DNA of 64,000 nt, taken from contig NZ_FNQV01000001.1 of assembly GCF_900107735.1 (NCBI RefSeq), positions 1-64,000 of the forward strand, written 5' to 3'. The DNA comes from Bowdeniella nasicola. GTDB lineage: Bacteria; Actinomycetota; Actinomycetes; Actinomycetales; Actinomycetaceae. The notes below the pieces were generated by a model that made no database searches, had not been told where the DNA came from, and saw only the letters and a list, made by a program, of their open reading frames with translations. Below, piece by piece: positions 32,401-40,636 of this stretch. Numbering within the stretch: the first letter of the stretch is position 1; every line of letters starts with the position of its first letter. The translations under genes and the position numbers were made by a program.

Positions 32401-32438
32401 CTGTCCGCCGCGGCCCAAGCCTCGGGCGCGGCGGACAG
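32401..32438 (-). terminator. Hairpin downstream of the DJ-1/PfpI gene
   Basis: CTGTCCGCCGCG (32401-32412) and CGCGGCGGACAG (32427-32438) form a perfect 12-bp stem. It lies 11 nt past the stop of the minus-strand PfpI gene and lacks a T-tract, like many high-GC terminators. Confidence 0.6.
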
Positions 32439-32448
32439 CTCGAGCGGG

Positions 32449-32976
32449 TTAAGCCTTGGCTACAACCGCAACGAACTCGCGGTTGAAGGCCGGCAGATCG
32501 TCGGGCGTGCGGGAGGAGACGAGGCCGCCATCGACGACGACCTCCTCATCGACCCAGGAGGCTCCGGCGTTCTTCAGGTCCGTCTTGAGCGAGGCATAGC
32601 TCGTCATCTTCTTGCCGTCGACGGCCTCGGCGTCGGTGAGGATCCATCCGCCATGGCAGATCACGCCGATCGGCTTGGCATCCGAGACGAAGCCGCGCAC
32701 GAAATCGACCGCAGCTTCATCCATCCGCAGGTGGTCCGCGTTCACGACGCCGCCCGGCAGCATGAGCGCGTCATAATCGGTGGCGTTGGCATCGGAGGTG
32801 ACGATATCGACGCTCGCTTTGTGCCCCTTCTTGCCCTCGAGTTCGCCCGATTCGGGGGCGATGAGGACGGCCTTTCCGCCGGCCTCAACGACGGCGTCCC
32901 ACGGGCTCGTCAGTTCGGAGTCTTCGTAGCCGTCGGTCAGGAGGAAGGCGATCGTTTTTCCGGTCAGGTCAGTCAT
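32449..32976 (-). CDS. DJ-1/PfpI family protein
   Basis: A 175-residue protein of the class I glutamine-amidotransferase-like DJ-1/PfpI family. The nucleophile Cys107 is in IGVICHGGW, Glu18 in DGYEDSEL, and ALMLPGGVVNADHL is present. Members serve as stress-induced proteases, glyoxalases or deglycases; the YraA/PfpI type is closest. ATG 32976 follows AAGGAG. It lies 9 nt downstream of chaB on the same strand, and the two probably form a stress-related operon ending in the hairpin at 32401-32438. Confidence 0.88.
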   Translation of the reverse strand: MTDLTGKTIAFLLTDGYEDSELTSPWDAVVEAGGKAVLIAPESGELEGKKGHKASVDIVTSDANATDYDALMLPGGVVNADHLRMDEAAVDFVRGFVSDAKPIGVICHGGWILTDAEAVDGKKMTSYASLKTDLKNAGASWVDEEVVVDGGLVSSRTPDDLPAFNREFVAVVAKA

Positions 32977-32985
32977 GGCGGCTCC

Positions 32986-33213
32986 TTATTTCTTGTGCCA
33001 CTTGTCGTCGTCGCCCTTCGTGTATGTCTGCTTGACGGCAGACCAGGCGACCTTGTGCGCGACTTCTTCGCGGGAGTCATCCCCGTCGCGATCGTCGGGG
33101 GAGGAGTATTGATCGAAGGCGCTGTTGTAGGCCTCGCGGTAAATGGTCTGGGCGTGCGCCGGTAGGACGTTCTGCACGCCATCGGGCAGTTCCGTGTTCT
33201 TCTCATACGGCAT
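32986..33213 (-). CDS. chaB: ChaB family protein
   Basis: A 75-residue protein of the ChaB family, once named a cation transport regulator. Family segments are PYEKNTELPDGVQNVLP, AHAQTIYREAYNSAFDQY and VAHKVAWSAVKQTY. Its biochemical role is not established, though it is often found with stress genes. ATG 33213 is chosen because it starts the conserved region. TACGGT (33220-33225, minus strand) lies exactly 6 nt upstream, so a leaderless transcript is possible, although GGAG in the spacer could also act as a weak ribosome site. Confidence 0.85.
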   Translation of the reverse strand: MPYEKNTELPDGVQNVLPAHAQTIYREAYNSAFDQYSSPDDRDGDDSREEVAHKVAWSAVKQTYTKGDDDKWHKK

Positions 33214-33355
33214 AGCTCCACCGTAGACGGCCACCGCTGGCCTCGCCTGGTGGGAGCCGGCGCTCAAGGCTGGATCCTGTGCGCGGATTCTTGGCCGCAG
33301 CTGTCCACCGACTGGACTGGCCAAGATGCGGGAATAATCGCCGTAAACTGGCGGC

Positions 33356-34069
33356 GTGGGTGAGCGAATGCGGGGAGCCGAGTTGCGGCGCGGGCTACGT
33401 GGGGGACTGCCGATTGGGCTCGGCTATTTCGCGGTCTCGCTCGCGATCGGGCTGTATTGGGCGCAAGGCCAGCTGCCGCCGCTATCTTCGGCGATCTTTT
33501 CTGCGACGTCGATGTCCTCGACGAGCCAGTTCGCGGGGATCACGATCATCGCGGCCAGGGGTGGCCTCGTTGAGCTTGCCGCGACGACACTCATCGTGAA
33601 CCTGCGCTATTTGCTCATGAGCGTGTCGCTGGCCCAGCGCCTGCCGGCCAAGGTCTCCACGGGCACGCGGCTCCTCATGGCCGCGGGCGTGACGGACGAG
33701 ATCTACGCGCTCAATATTTCCCGCACGCCAATCACCGCTGCGTACTTCCTTGGCTCTATGGTGTTGCCGATCCTGGGCTGGACGGGCGGCACGCTCACGG
33801 GCGCCTACGTCGGTGAGGTGATTCCTGCCAGCGTGCAAAGCGCCGCGGGCATCTTGCTGTACGCGATGTTCATTGCGATCGTCGTGCCGCCGGCTCGAAA
33901 GTCCGGGGACGTCCGCGTCGTCATGGCGATCGCTGCCGCCGCTTCGATTGCGCTCGCCTTCCTCCCCGGTCTGCGTGAGTTGGAGGTCGGCTGGCGCATC
34001 ATTATCGCGACGTGCGTGGCCGCAGCCATTGGCGCGAGCATCCGGCCTGTATCGGAGGGGCGCGCATGA
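33356..34069 (+). CDS. azlC: AzlC-type branched-chain amino acid exporter, large subunit
   Basis: A 237-residue membrane protein with about six to seven helices. It forms the large subunit of a two-part amino acid exporter (BrnF/AzlC type, for branched-chain amino acids or methionine). Family segments are GLRGGLPIGLGYFAVSLAIG, SSTSQFAGITIIAARGG and LIVNLRYLLMSVSLAQRL. GTG 33356 has TAAACT (33344-33349) exactly 6 nt upstream, marking a leaderless start. Its stop overlaps azlD by 4 nt. Confidence 0.9.
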   Translation: MGERMRGAELRRGLRGGLPIGLGYFAVSLAIGLYWAQGQLPPLSSAIFSATSMSSTSQFAGITIIAARGGLVELAATTLIVNLRYLLMSVSLAQRLPAKVSTGTRLLMAAGVTDEIYALNISRTPITAAYFLGSMVLPILGWTGGTLTGAYVGEVIPASVQSAAGILLYAMFIAIVVPPARKSGDVRVVMAIAAAASIALAFLPGLRELEVGWRIIIATCVAAAIGASIRPVSEGRA

Positions 34070-34371
34070 GCTATCTCGCCCTCGCGATCGCCGTCACCGG
34101 GGGAGTGACTTACCTGCTGCGTGCCACCCCGCTTGTGCTCATGCGCAAGCAGATCGATTCGGCGTGGATTCGATCATTCCTGTTTTACGTGCCGTGGGCG
34201 GTGCTGACGGCGATGACGATTCCCGCGATTTTCTTCGCGACGCAATCCCCGCTGTCAGCGAGCCTCGGACTCATCGTCGCGGTGAGTCTCGCGCTCGCTC
34301 GACGCTCCCTGATCACCGTGGCGCTCGGCGCTGCCGCCGCCGTGTGGCTGGTGGAGTTGGTTATCGGCTGA
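34066..34371 (+). CDS. azlD: AzlD-type branched-chain amino acid exporter, small subunit
   Basis: A 101-residue membrane protein with about four helices, the small partner of AzlC (BrnE/AzlD). Family segments are TYLLRATPLVLMRK and the helix SFLFYVPWAVLTAMTIPAIF. ATG 34066 overlaps the azlC stop (ATGA). The last 117 nt of the gene are also the antisense of the end of the convergent DUF808 gene. Confidence 0.88.
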   Translation: MSYLALAIAVTGGVTYLLRATPLVLMRKQIDSAWIRSFLFYVPWAVLTAMTIPAIFFATQSPLSASLGLIVAVSLALARRSLITVALGAAAAVWLVELVIG

Positions 34372-35307
34372 CGGGGGTTCTTTGCGGCCGAACGGCATAA
34401 CGTGCATGACGGCCACGAGGATCGCGCCCCAGATCGCTCCGAGGAGCAGGGAGAAGATTGTGTTGACGACCCACGCGAGGAAGCCGCCGACGCCCGCGAT
34501 CCCGGAGACGTAGCCCTCCATGTGGTGGACGAAGCCGTGCGGGGGCGTGAAGCCTAGATCGTTCAGTCCGACCAAGATGATGTGGCCGCCCACCCAGATC
34601 ATGGCGAACGTGCCGATAATGCCGATCGTCGTGAGTAGCTTCGGCATAGCGGCGACGAGGAAGTGGCCAAACTTCTGGGTGCGAGGCGACTCGCGCTTCG
34701 TCAGCGCCAGGCCGATATCGTCCATTTTCACGATGAGGGCGACGACGCCGTAGACGAGGAAAGTAATGAAGATGGCGACGGCGATGAGGATGAAGGTGCG
34801 GGCCACGAAGCGTTCGTTTGCCACCTCGTTCAGCGCGATGACCATGATCTCGGCGGACAGGATCAAATCCGTCAGGACCGCCGATTTCACCATCTGGTCC
34901 TCGGCCTCGGGCCCGCGCGCGATCACCGGAGTGGCGTGATCGTCGCCGTGCCCCGAAATCTTCTCCCAGACCTTTTCCATCCCCTCAAAGCACAGGTAGG
35001 AGCCGCCGAGCATGAGGATCGGGGTCAGGGCCCATGGCGCAAACTGCGAGAGCAGGAGGGCGATGGGCAGGATGATGAGGAGCTTATTGCGCAGCGAGCC
35101 GATCGTGATGCGCTTGATGATCGGCAGCTCTCGCTCGGGTTTGATGCCCTCGAGGTATTGCGGGGTGACCGCCGTATCGTCGACGACGACGCCCGCAGCT
35201 TTGGCGCTTGCACGGCCCGCGGCGGCCGCAACGTCGTCGATGCTCGCGGCCGCGGCACGCGCGAGGGTGGCAATGTCATCTAGAAGCGCAACGAGTCCGC
35301 CGCTCAT
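34255..35307 (-). CDS. DUF808 family membrane protein
   Basis: A 350-residue membrane protein of the DUF808 (YedI) family, whose function is unknown. The N-terminus [20 protein letters not shown] is highly characteristic, followed by [18 protein letters not shown]. There are about six helices, with a soluble segment ([20 protein letters not shown]) between. ATG 35307 is chosen for this N-terminus. After VMPFGRKEP there is a charged, hydrophilic tail of about 38 residues. The tail is encoded antisense to azlD and looks unlike the family, so the original stop may have been lost by sequence fusion of the two convergent ends. Confidence 0.82.
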   Translation of the reverse strand: MSGGLVALLDDIATLARAAAASIDDVAAAAGRASAKAAGVVVDDTAVTPQYLEGIKPERELPIIKRITIGSLRNKLLIILPIALLLSQFAPWALTPILMLGGSYLCFEGMEKVWEKISGHGDDHATPVIARGPEAEDQMVKSAVLTDLILSAEIMVIALNEVANERFVARTFILIAVAIFITFLVYGVVALIVKMDDIGLALTKRESPRTQKFGHFLVAAMPKLLTTIGIIGTFAMIWVGGHIILVGLNDLGFTPPHGFVHHMEGYVSGIAGVGGFLAWVVNTIFSLLLGAIWGAILVAVMHVMPFGRKEPPSADNQLHQPHGGGSAERHGDQGASSERETHRDDESEAR

Positions 35308-35426
35308 GGGATACCCCTTATCGGTCCTCAGGAAGGCGACGAAAATGCCGCTTAGGGACACTGTATGCGGTGAGCGTTCACTGCGCCCACCTACCGCCGC
35401 GGTGCGGTGACTGTTACCGTGGCCAC

Positions 35427-35924
35427 ATGGCTACAACTGCTTTCAAAGGTGACCCCGTCCAGACCTCTGGCGAGCTTCCCGCCGTCGGCTCTCCTGCCCC
35501 CGCTTTCGAGGTCGTCGGCACCGACCTCCAATCGATTACGCTCTCAGACTTCGCCGGCAAGCGCGTCGTGCTCAACATCTTCCCGTCGGTCGATACCGGG
35601 GTGTGCGCTGCCTCGGTCCGCACGTTTAACGAGCGCGCGGCCGGCCTCGATAACGCGGTCGTGCTGTGCGTTTCGGCGGACCTGCCGTTCGCGCTCGGGC
35701 GCTTCTGTGGCGCCGAAGGGATCGACAACGTCGTGACGGGCTCGACCTTCCGCTCCTCCTTTGCTAAGGACTATGGCGTCGAGCAGGTCGATGGCCCGCT
35801 CGCCGGGCTGTGTGCCCGCGCCGTCGTCGTGGTCGATGAGGACGGGATCGTGCGCTACACCAATCTCAGCGAAGAAATCGGTGAAGAACCCGATTATGAC
35901 GCGGCACTTGCGGCGCTGAACTAA
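35427..35924 (+). CDS. tpx: Thiol peroxidase (Tpx, atypical 2-Cys peroxiredoxin)
   Basis: The 165-residue enzyme reduces lipid and hydrogen peroxides with thioredoxin. The peroxidatic Cys60 is in [15 protein letters not shown] and the resolving Cys94 in GRFCGAEGI. Length and spacing equal those of E. coli Tpx. ATG 35427 has TACCGT (35415-35420) exactly 6 nt upstream and no ribosome site, so the mRNA is predicted leaderless. It ends 1 nt before the end of the convergent AmrS-type gene. Confidence 0.93.
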   Translation: MATTAFKGDPVQTSGELPAVGSPAPAFEVVGTDLQSITLSDFAGKRVVLNIFPSVDTGVCAASVRTFNERAAGLDNAVVLCVSADLPFALGRFCGAEGIDNVVTGSTFRSSFAKDYGVEQVDGPLAGLCARAVVVVDEDGIVRYTNLSEEIGEEPDYDAALAALN

Positions 35925-35925
35925 C

Positions 35926-36951
35926 TCACGCGAAGACTCCCGGGATGGGAGTCGAGCACGCGGCGCACGAACCGCTGCCGTCGGGGGCGATCGACAGGTC
36001 GATCCTGCCCAGACGGTAGCGGTTTCGTTCGATCACGAGGTGATCGCAGGCCGGGCAGAACGTGGACTGGCCGCGCGGGTCATAGACGTTACCGGTGTAG
36101 ACGAAACGCTCGCCGCCATCCATCGCGATCTGGCGTGCGCGGGACAATGTCGCCGGTGACGTGGGCGGAACGTCTCGCATCCGGTGGTCGGGGTGGAAGG
36201 CCGAAAAGTGGTGCGGGATGTCTGGCCCAAGGTGCTCCACGATCCAGCGCGACATGGTGGCGAACTCCGTATCAGAATCATTGTGGCCTTCGATGACGAG
36301 GGTCGTGATCTCCAGGTGGCATGAGGTCGCTGCCACGTGCTCGAGCGTCTCCAAAACGGTGGCGAGGCGGCCACCGGTGATCTTGCGGTAGAAGTCGTCG
36401 GTGAAGCCCTTGAGGTCAATGTTGGTGGCATCCATCGCGGCGAAGAACTCCTCGCGCGGTGGGTCACAGACGTAGCCGGCGGTCACGGCGACGGGACGGA
36501 TTCCGCGTTCGCGGCAGGCGGCTGCCGTGTCGATCGCGTATTCGGCGAAGATGACGGGATCGTTGTAGGTAAACGCGACAGCGGTGCAGCCGTGCGCGAG
36601 CGCAGCCTCGGCGATGTCGCTCGGGCTTGCCACGGAGGCGAGGGAATCAAAGTGCCGTGAGGTCGAGATCGTCCAGTTTTGGCAGAACTTGCAGCCAAGG
36701 TTGCACCCGGCGGTCCCGAAGGACAGGATTCGGCTGCCCGGCAGGAAGTGGTTGAGCGGCTTTTTCTCGATGGGGTCGATCGCAAAGCCGGAGGAGCGGC
36801 CGTAGGTATCTAGGACCAGCTGGCCGCTGACGTTCATTCGGACGAAGCAGTACCCGCGCTGGCCTTCCCGCAATGTGCAATACCGTGGGCAAACCTCGCA
36901 TCGGACGCGCCCATCATCCGATCTCGACCACCATCTCGCCGACGCACTCAT
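35926..36951 (-). CDS. amrS: AmmeMemoRadiSam system radical SAM enzyme (AmrS)
   Basis: A 341-residue radical S-adenosylmethionine enzyme. The cluster-binding motif is CNLGCKFC (Cys83, Cys87, Cys90). An N-terminal Cys cluster, CEVCPRYC (Cys18, 21, 25) plus Cys35, and C-terminal CxxC pairs (FCPACD; CAACST) suggest extra metal sites. The length and the NIDLKGFTDDFYRKITGG segment fit the pyruvate-formate-lyase-activase-like AmrS family. ATG 36951 overlaps the stop of the MEMO1-AMMECR1 fusion gene by 4 nt, so the proteins are made together. The reaction and substrate of this widespread system are not known. Confidence 0.9.
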   Translation of the reverse strand: MSASARWWSRSDDGRVRCEVCPRYCTLREGQRGYCFVRMNVSGQLVLDTYGRSSGFAIDPIEKKPLNHFLPGSRILSFGTAGCNLGCKFCQNWTISTSRHFDSLASVASPSDIAEAALAHGCTAVAFTYNDPVIFAEYAIDTAAACRERGIRPVAVTAGYVCDPPREEFFAAMDATNIDLKGFTDDFYRKITGGRLATVLETLEHVAATSCHLEITTLVIEGHNDSDTEFATMSRWIVEHLGPDIPHHFSAFHPDHRMRDVPPTSPATLSRARQIAMDGGERFVYTGNVYDPRGQSTFCPACDHLVIERNRYRLGRIDLSIAPDGSGSCAACSTPIPGVFA

Positions 36952-38276
36952 CGCTCACTGGCTTTCAGCTCATGGGAGGTCACCGTATACGTTGAGACCT
37001 CGATGTCGTCGTGCCACGACTCGGGATCCAAACCGGCTTTGGCCAAAAGGTGGCGCAGGAAAACTTCGGGTTGCGGCAGTTGGTGCCACACCTGGGGAAG
37101 GAACGTCGCGCGATGCGGCCCGTAGGAGAGTATGACGCCGTCAACACCCGGGCGCAGCGCTGCGCACGCTTCGGTCGCACTTTCAAACGTGCAAGGCGGG
37201 CTCGGTGGCGACAGGACCGAGACATCAATATCGAGCGTGGCGAGCTCATCCTTGGACAGCGGGGGAAAGCGCGGATCAGAAAATGCGGCCGCCACGGCAT
37301 GGGCGGCGATGTCCTCGGAAAGCTCTCGTACCGCCACGAGGCCGCCCATGCACCCGCGCAATCGACCCAAGGCGCTGAGCGTCACGAAACTCGTCCCGAG
37401 TCCCTCCGGAATGCTTCCTACCACGTCGATCTCGGGCGCAGATAGCTGGCGTGCAATGGCGTTATACGCCAGCGCCGGAAGGGCGGAGTCTGCCGGCGAG
37501 GACGAGAACGCCATCGCGACATAACCGACGGCGCGGGAGGAGTCACCGGATGTATCGGCCGAAGTACCGGCGGCGAGCACACTGCCGCGAAGTCCGACTC
37601 GCCGGCCATAGGCCAACAGTCCGCTCACCGGGTAACAACCACACGCCTGAAACCCAGTGATGGTGCCGGACATCTCGAGGATCTGACCGATCGTCGCCGC
37701 ATCAACCTGGTGTGTGTCGGCTTCGGGAAGGTAATGTGACAGGTCCGTTGAGATGATGATCGCCGTGTCGTCCTCGGCGAGGATCTCCTCGATGACATCG
37801 GCGACAAACGTGGGATCGGTCCGTCCCACCGCGATCGGTAACACCCGCGTATCGGTGCCAAAGCGACGCTGAATAAAGGGCAGATGGACCTCGATCGAAT
37901 GCTCCTGGGCGTGGACGACAGGCGCCTCGATGACATCGGTCATTGCTGCGATCCGCTGCGTCAACTCGGTATCGGTAGGCAGCTCACCTAGCGGCGTTCG
38001 CTGCGCGCTCGCCCCGGTGAGCGTCATCGCGTCGATCCCCACTCGATGACATGGACCAAGCACCGCGATCCGGGAGGTGGCAGGGTCAAGCTGGCGATAA
38101 GCGAAGGCGGCAATCTCGCCGGAATACATGTGGCCGGCGTGCGGCGCGATCACCACGCGCGAGTAGGCATCGGGCTCGGGGGCAGCCGCGAGCATTCGAT
38201 CAACCGAGTCGGCGAGCTCGCGAGCGTCAGCTGGATAAAACAACCCCGCGACCGCGGGTGGGCGTACGTGCGACAT
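36948..38276 (-). CDS. AmmeMemoRadiSam system MEMO1-AMMECR1 fusion
   Basis: A 442-residue natural fusion. Residues 1 to about 265 are a MEMO1-type domain of the non-haem-iron dioxygenase fold. It shows PPAVAGLFYPADARELA, APHAGHMYSG (His46), LGPCHRVG (His78), HSIEVHLPF, TDLSHYLPEAD and CGCYPVSGLL (Cys212), matching the His/His/Cys metal site of human MEMO1. Residues about 285-440 are an AMMECR1 domain with LRGCMGGLVAVRELSEDI and DPRFPPLSKDEL. The start ATG 38276 gives the native N-terminus behind GGAGGGA. With AmrS it forms the AmmeMemoRadiSam set, conserved across bacteria and archaea and of unknown function. The human homologue of AMMECR1 is disease-linked. Confidence 0.9.
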   Translation of the reverse strand: MSHVRPPAVAGLFYPADARELADSVDRMLAAAPEPDAYSRVVIAPHAGHMYSGEIAAFAYRQLDPATSRIAVLGPCHRVGIDAMTLTGASAQRTPLGELPTDTELTQRIAAMTDVIEAPVVHAQEHSIEVHLPFIQRRFGTDTRVLPIAVGRTDPTFVADVIEEILAEDDTAIIISTDLSHYLPEADTHQVDAATIGQILEMSGTITGFQACGCYPVSGLLAYGRRVGLRGSVLAAGTSADTSGDSSRAVGYVAMAFSSSPADSALPALAYNAIARQLSAPEIDVVGSIPEGLGTSFVTLSALGRLRGCMGGLVAVRELSEDIAAHAVAAAFSDPRFPPLSKDELATLDIDVSVLSPPSPPCTFESATEACAALRPGVDGVILSYGPHRATFLPQVWHQLPQPEVFLRHLLAKAGLDPESWHDDIEVSTYTVTSHELKASER

Positions 38277-38311
38277 TGCGGATCCCTCCACATCCCACGC
38301 TACCCTCGCCG

Positions 38312-38863
38312 TCAAGCAAGCGGCAGCCTCGCGATCGTCTCGTATCGCGGCCGACCAGCCGGGCCCTCACCAAGGTAGGAAGCAATGAGCTCGACTTCGC
38401 TGACCTCCCATGGATCCGTCGCGAACGTGTCAAGGATCCGGAGCCAGCGGGTGGCTTCGATCGGGTTTTTAAGTCGGGCGACACTGAGATGCGGCACGAA
38501 TTTCTTGCCATCGGGGCTCGCCCCGCTGCGATTCGCGGCGTTACGGGCGGTGACTGACAACGCTCCCAGATATCCCGTCAGCTCCGCGATCCGTAGCCAT
38601 AACACCTTGGCCCGGGAAGGATTCGGAAAACACCCCGCACCATGGATGGCGATCATCGGCGCCTCGTGCCGCGCAAAGCCGTCCCGCAGGCGCTCGACGA
38701 GCTCATCGGTGCGGGCGTGCGGCACCGAATTCATGAACGCCAACGTGATGTGCCACTGCTCTTCGTTGATCCAGGGCATATCGGGCCGGGCGGCCAAGAA
38801 CTCAGAAATCTCGGAAACGATCGAGTGGGGCGGCCTAATACCAACAAACATGCGTTGACCCAT
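38312..38863 (-). CDS. thpR: RNA 2',3'-cyclic phosphodiesterase / 2'-5' RNA ligase
   Basis: A 183-residue enzyme of the 2H phosphoesterase superfamily. Both catalytic tetrapeptides are visible: His38-x-Thr40 in WHITLAF and His125-x-Ser127 in FVPHLSVARL. It hydrolyses or forms 2'-5' links in RNA. The biological role is not established; a link to RNA repair with rtcB is possible but the genes are 30 kb apart. On the minus strand TAGGCT (38870-38875) lies exactly 6 nt before ATG, predicting a leaderless mRNA. Confidence 0.9.
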   Translation of the reverse strand: MGQRMFVGIRPPHSIVSEISEFLAARPDMPWINEEQWHITLAFMNSVPHARTDELVERLRDGFARHEAPMIAIHGAGCFPNPSRAKVLWLRIAELTGYLGALSVTARNAANRSGASPDGKKFVPHLSVARLKNPIEATRWLRILDTFATDPWEVSEVELIASYLGEGPAGRPRYETIARLPLA

Positions 38864-38921
38864 GGTGAAAGCCTAGGGGGCCGGGCGGTGGTGGGCCAGG
38901 AGATAAACCTAAGCTGGGAGG

Positions 38922-39800
38922 GTGCAGCGACTAACCCGCGACCAATGGCTCAGCCACCAACAGGCGCACCACCGCGTTATCGACGAGCTGACATCGGAGC
39001 ATCTGCACCGGCGCTCGCGCGGCGAGAAACACCCGGTGATGGATTTCTTGTTTGAGTACTACGGGTTTACGCCGGGCAAAATGCGCCGCTGGCATCCAGG
39101 TGCCGGTGTCCTCCTACAAGGGTGCAACGAGCGCGAGAACTGGCCGCTGTACCAAACCAGCCAGGAGGGCGCCCAGCTGGATCTTGCCGCGTATCGGTCG
39201 AAGCGCAAGGGAGCTCTCGCCTTCATCGGCCAGCTCCTTGCCAATATCGATTCCCGTCCCGCGCAGTTTTCCTGTTTCGGTCTGCACGAGTGGGCGATGG
39301 TCTACCGCCAGGGCGAACACCGCCACCCGCTCCCGCTTCGCTTAGGCCAAGCCGGCACCGACGCTGTCGTTGATGCCCACGAGCTGCGGTGTACCCACGC
39401 CGATGCCTACCGCTTTTTTACCGCGGCTGCGGCACCAAAGAACCTTGGCCGGCCCACGTATCACGACCAGCTCGAAACCGAACAGCCGGGCTGCATCCAC
39501 GCCGGTTCCATGGACCTGTATCGCTGGGCCTTCAAACTCTCGCCGGGCATCTCATCAGACCTGCTCGTTGAGTGCTTCCAGCACGCCATCAAAGCACGAG
39601 AGTTAGACATGGCCTCCTCCCCGTACGACACGACGTCGCTCGGCCTACCGAACATCGCGATCGAGACCCCCGAGGGCAAAGCCGAGCACGTCTCCCGGCA
39701 GCGGGCGCTTGCGGATCGAGCACGCGAGCTCCGAACGAAACTGCGCCTTGAGATTGGGGTCCTTTCCGGCAGTGGAGAACATTTGTCGGAAATCTGCTAG
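38922..39800 (+). CDS. Conserved actinobacterial protein, usually annotated 3-methyladenine DNA glycosylase
   Basis: A 292-residue protein conserved in Actinobacteria. Its hallmark segment is RRSRGEKHPVMDFLFEYYGFTPGKMRRWHPG, seen from about residue 30. It also has FSCFGLHEWAMVYR and DLYRWAFKLSPGISSDL. Databases often call it 3-methyladenine DNA glycosylase, but I see no helix-hairpin-helix/GPD signature that would prove this. The name should be treated as provisional. GTG 38922 has TAAGCT (38910-38915) exactly 6 nt upstream, indicating a leaderless transcript. Confidence 0.7.
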   Translation: MQRLTRDQWLSHQQAHHRVIDELTSEHLHRRSRGEKHPVMDFLFEYYGFTPGKMRRWHPGAGVLLQGCNERENWPLYQTSQEGAQLDLAAYRSKRKGALAFIGQLLANIDSRPAQFSCFGLHEWAMVYRQGEHRHPLPLRLGQAGTDAVVDAHELRCTHADAYRFFTAAAAPKNLGRPTYHDQLETEQPGCIHAGSMDLYRWAFKLSPGISSDLLVECFQHAIKARELDMASSPYDTTSLGLPNIAIETPEGKAEHVSRQRALADRARELRTKLRLEIGVLSGSGEHLSEIC

Positions 39801-39815
39801 TGGCGGGAAATTTCG

Positions 39816-39839
39816 TAGCAAAACGTATACTTTGTGCTA
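39816..39839. promoter_or_regulatory. 24-bp imperfect palindrome upstream of the broken subtilase gene
   Basis: TAGCAAAACGTA followed by TACTTTGTGCTA pairs at 10 of 12 positions around the centre GTATAC. It lies in the 159-nt AT-rich gap before the subtilase pseudogene (start 39960) and may be a repressor operator or part of its promoter. Function unproven. Confidence 0.4.
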
Positions 39840-39959
39840 ATCAGGAGATGTGAGTCACAAGAATCGCTAGATTGTGTGACGAGCGTGCCATTAGTGTGAG
39901 CGAAATCCGCGCCCCCACCCGGGAGTGCCACATGCGGTACCCATGTCGGAAGGACCTTC

Positions 39960-40636
39960 ATGAAGAAGAAAACCTCCGTAGCGGTGCTGTCCGCATCGCT
40001 CGCACTCACCCTTTCCCCGAGCCTGGCAAGTGCCGGATCCGATATCGCTCGCGACACCGTGCAGCGCACCTTGGCCGACAACACTCGCCACGATTCCTTC
40101 ATCATCAAATACAAGGATGGCTCCCGCCAGGCGAACTCTCCCGTCCGGCAGCAGACGGCCAGGCAGTCGTCGTGCTGGACAAGGCGCTCGATGACTCCAA
40201 GACCAAGGACTTCGTGGCCGAGCTCGAATCGGATCCCGCGATCGAATACGTCGAGCCGGACCTCATGATGCGCGCGACGGCGACCCCGCCGAACGATACC
40301 CGCTGGGACAAGATGTGGGATCTGAAAGCCGAAGGCGCGGGGCTCGATCTCCTGCGCGCCTGGGACGTGACGAGGGGGCGGGGCGCTCGCGTCGCGGTCC
40401 TCGATACCGGCATCACCCGACACCCGGATTTGGACGCCAACGTCATCTCCGGCTTCGACTCCGTCTCCGATGCGGGCGCCACGATCGTCTCGTCTCACCC
40501 ACGCGCCAATGGCGCCATCCTCCTCTTGACGAACAAAGCGATGCTCCAAGCCGAAGCGGATCGGCTCGCCGAGGAGCTCCAAGGCGTGAGGGACGTCGAG
40601 TACGTCGAAGTCGAAGGAATTGCGCAGCCGAACTAG
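39960..40636 (+). pseudogene. Broken subtilisin-like (S8) serine protease gene
   Basis: ATG 39960 behind GGAAGGA starts a secretion signal (KKKTSVAVLSASLALTLSP, then SLASAG). A propeptide start follows (DSFIIKYKDGSR). Near 40150-40160 the frame shifts by one base to VVVLDKALDDSKTKDFVAEL, SDPAIEYVEPD, then RAWDVTRGRGARVAVLDTGITRHPDLD, the catalytic Asp region of S8 proteases. After about 15 more residues homology ends and a different sequence follows (ADRLAEELQGVRDVEYVEVE), which itself resembles a protease propeptide. The catalytic His and Ser are absent. Both a frameshift and a large internal deletion are needed to explain it. Confidence 0.82.
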
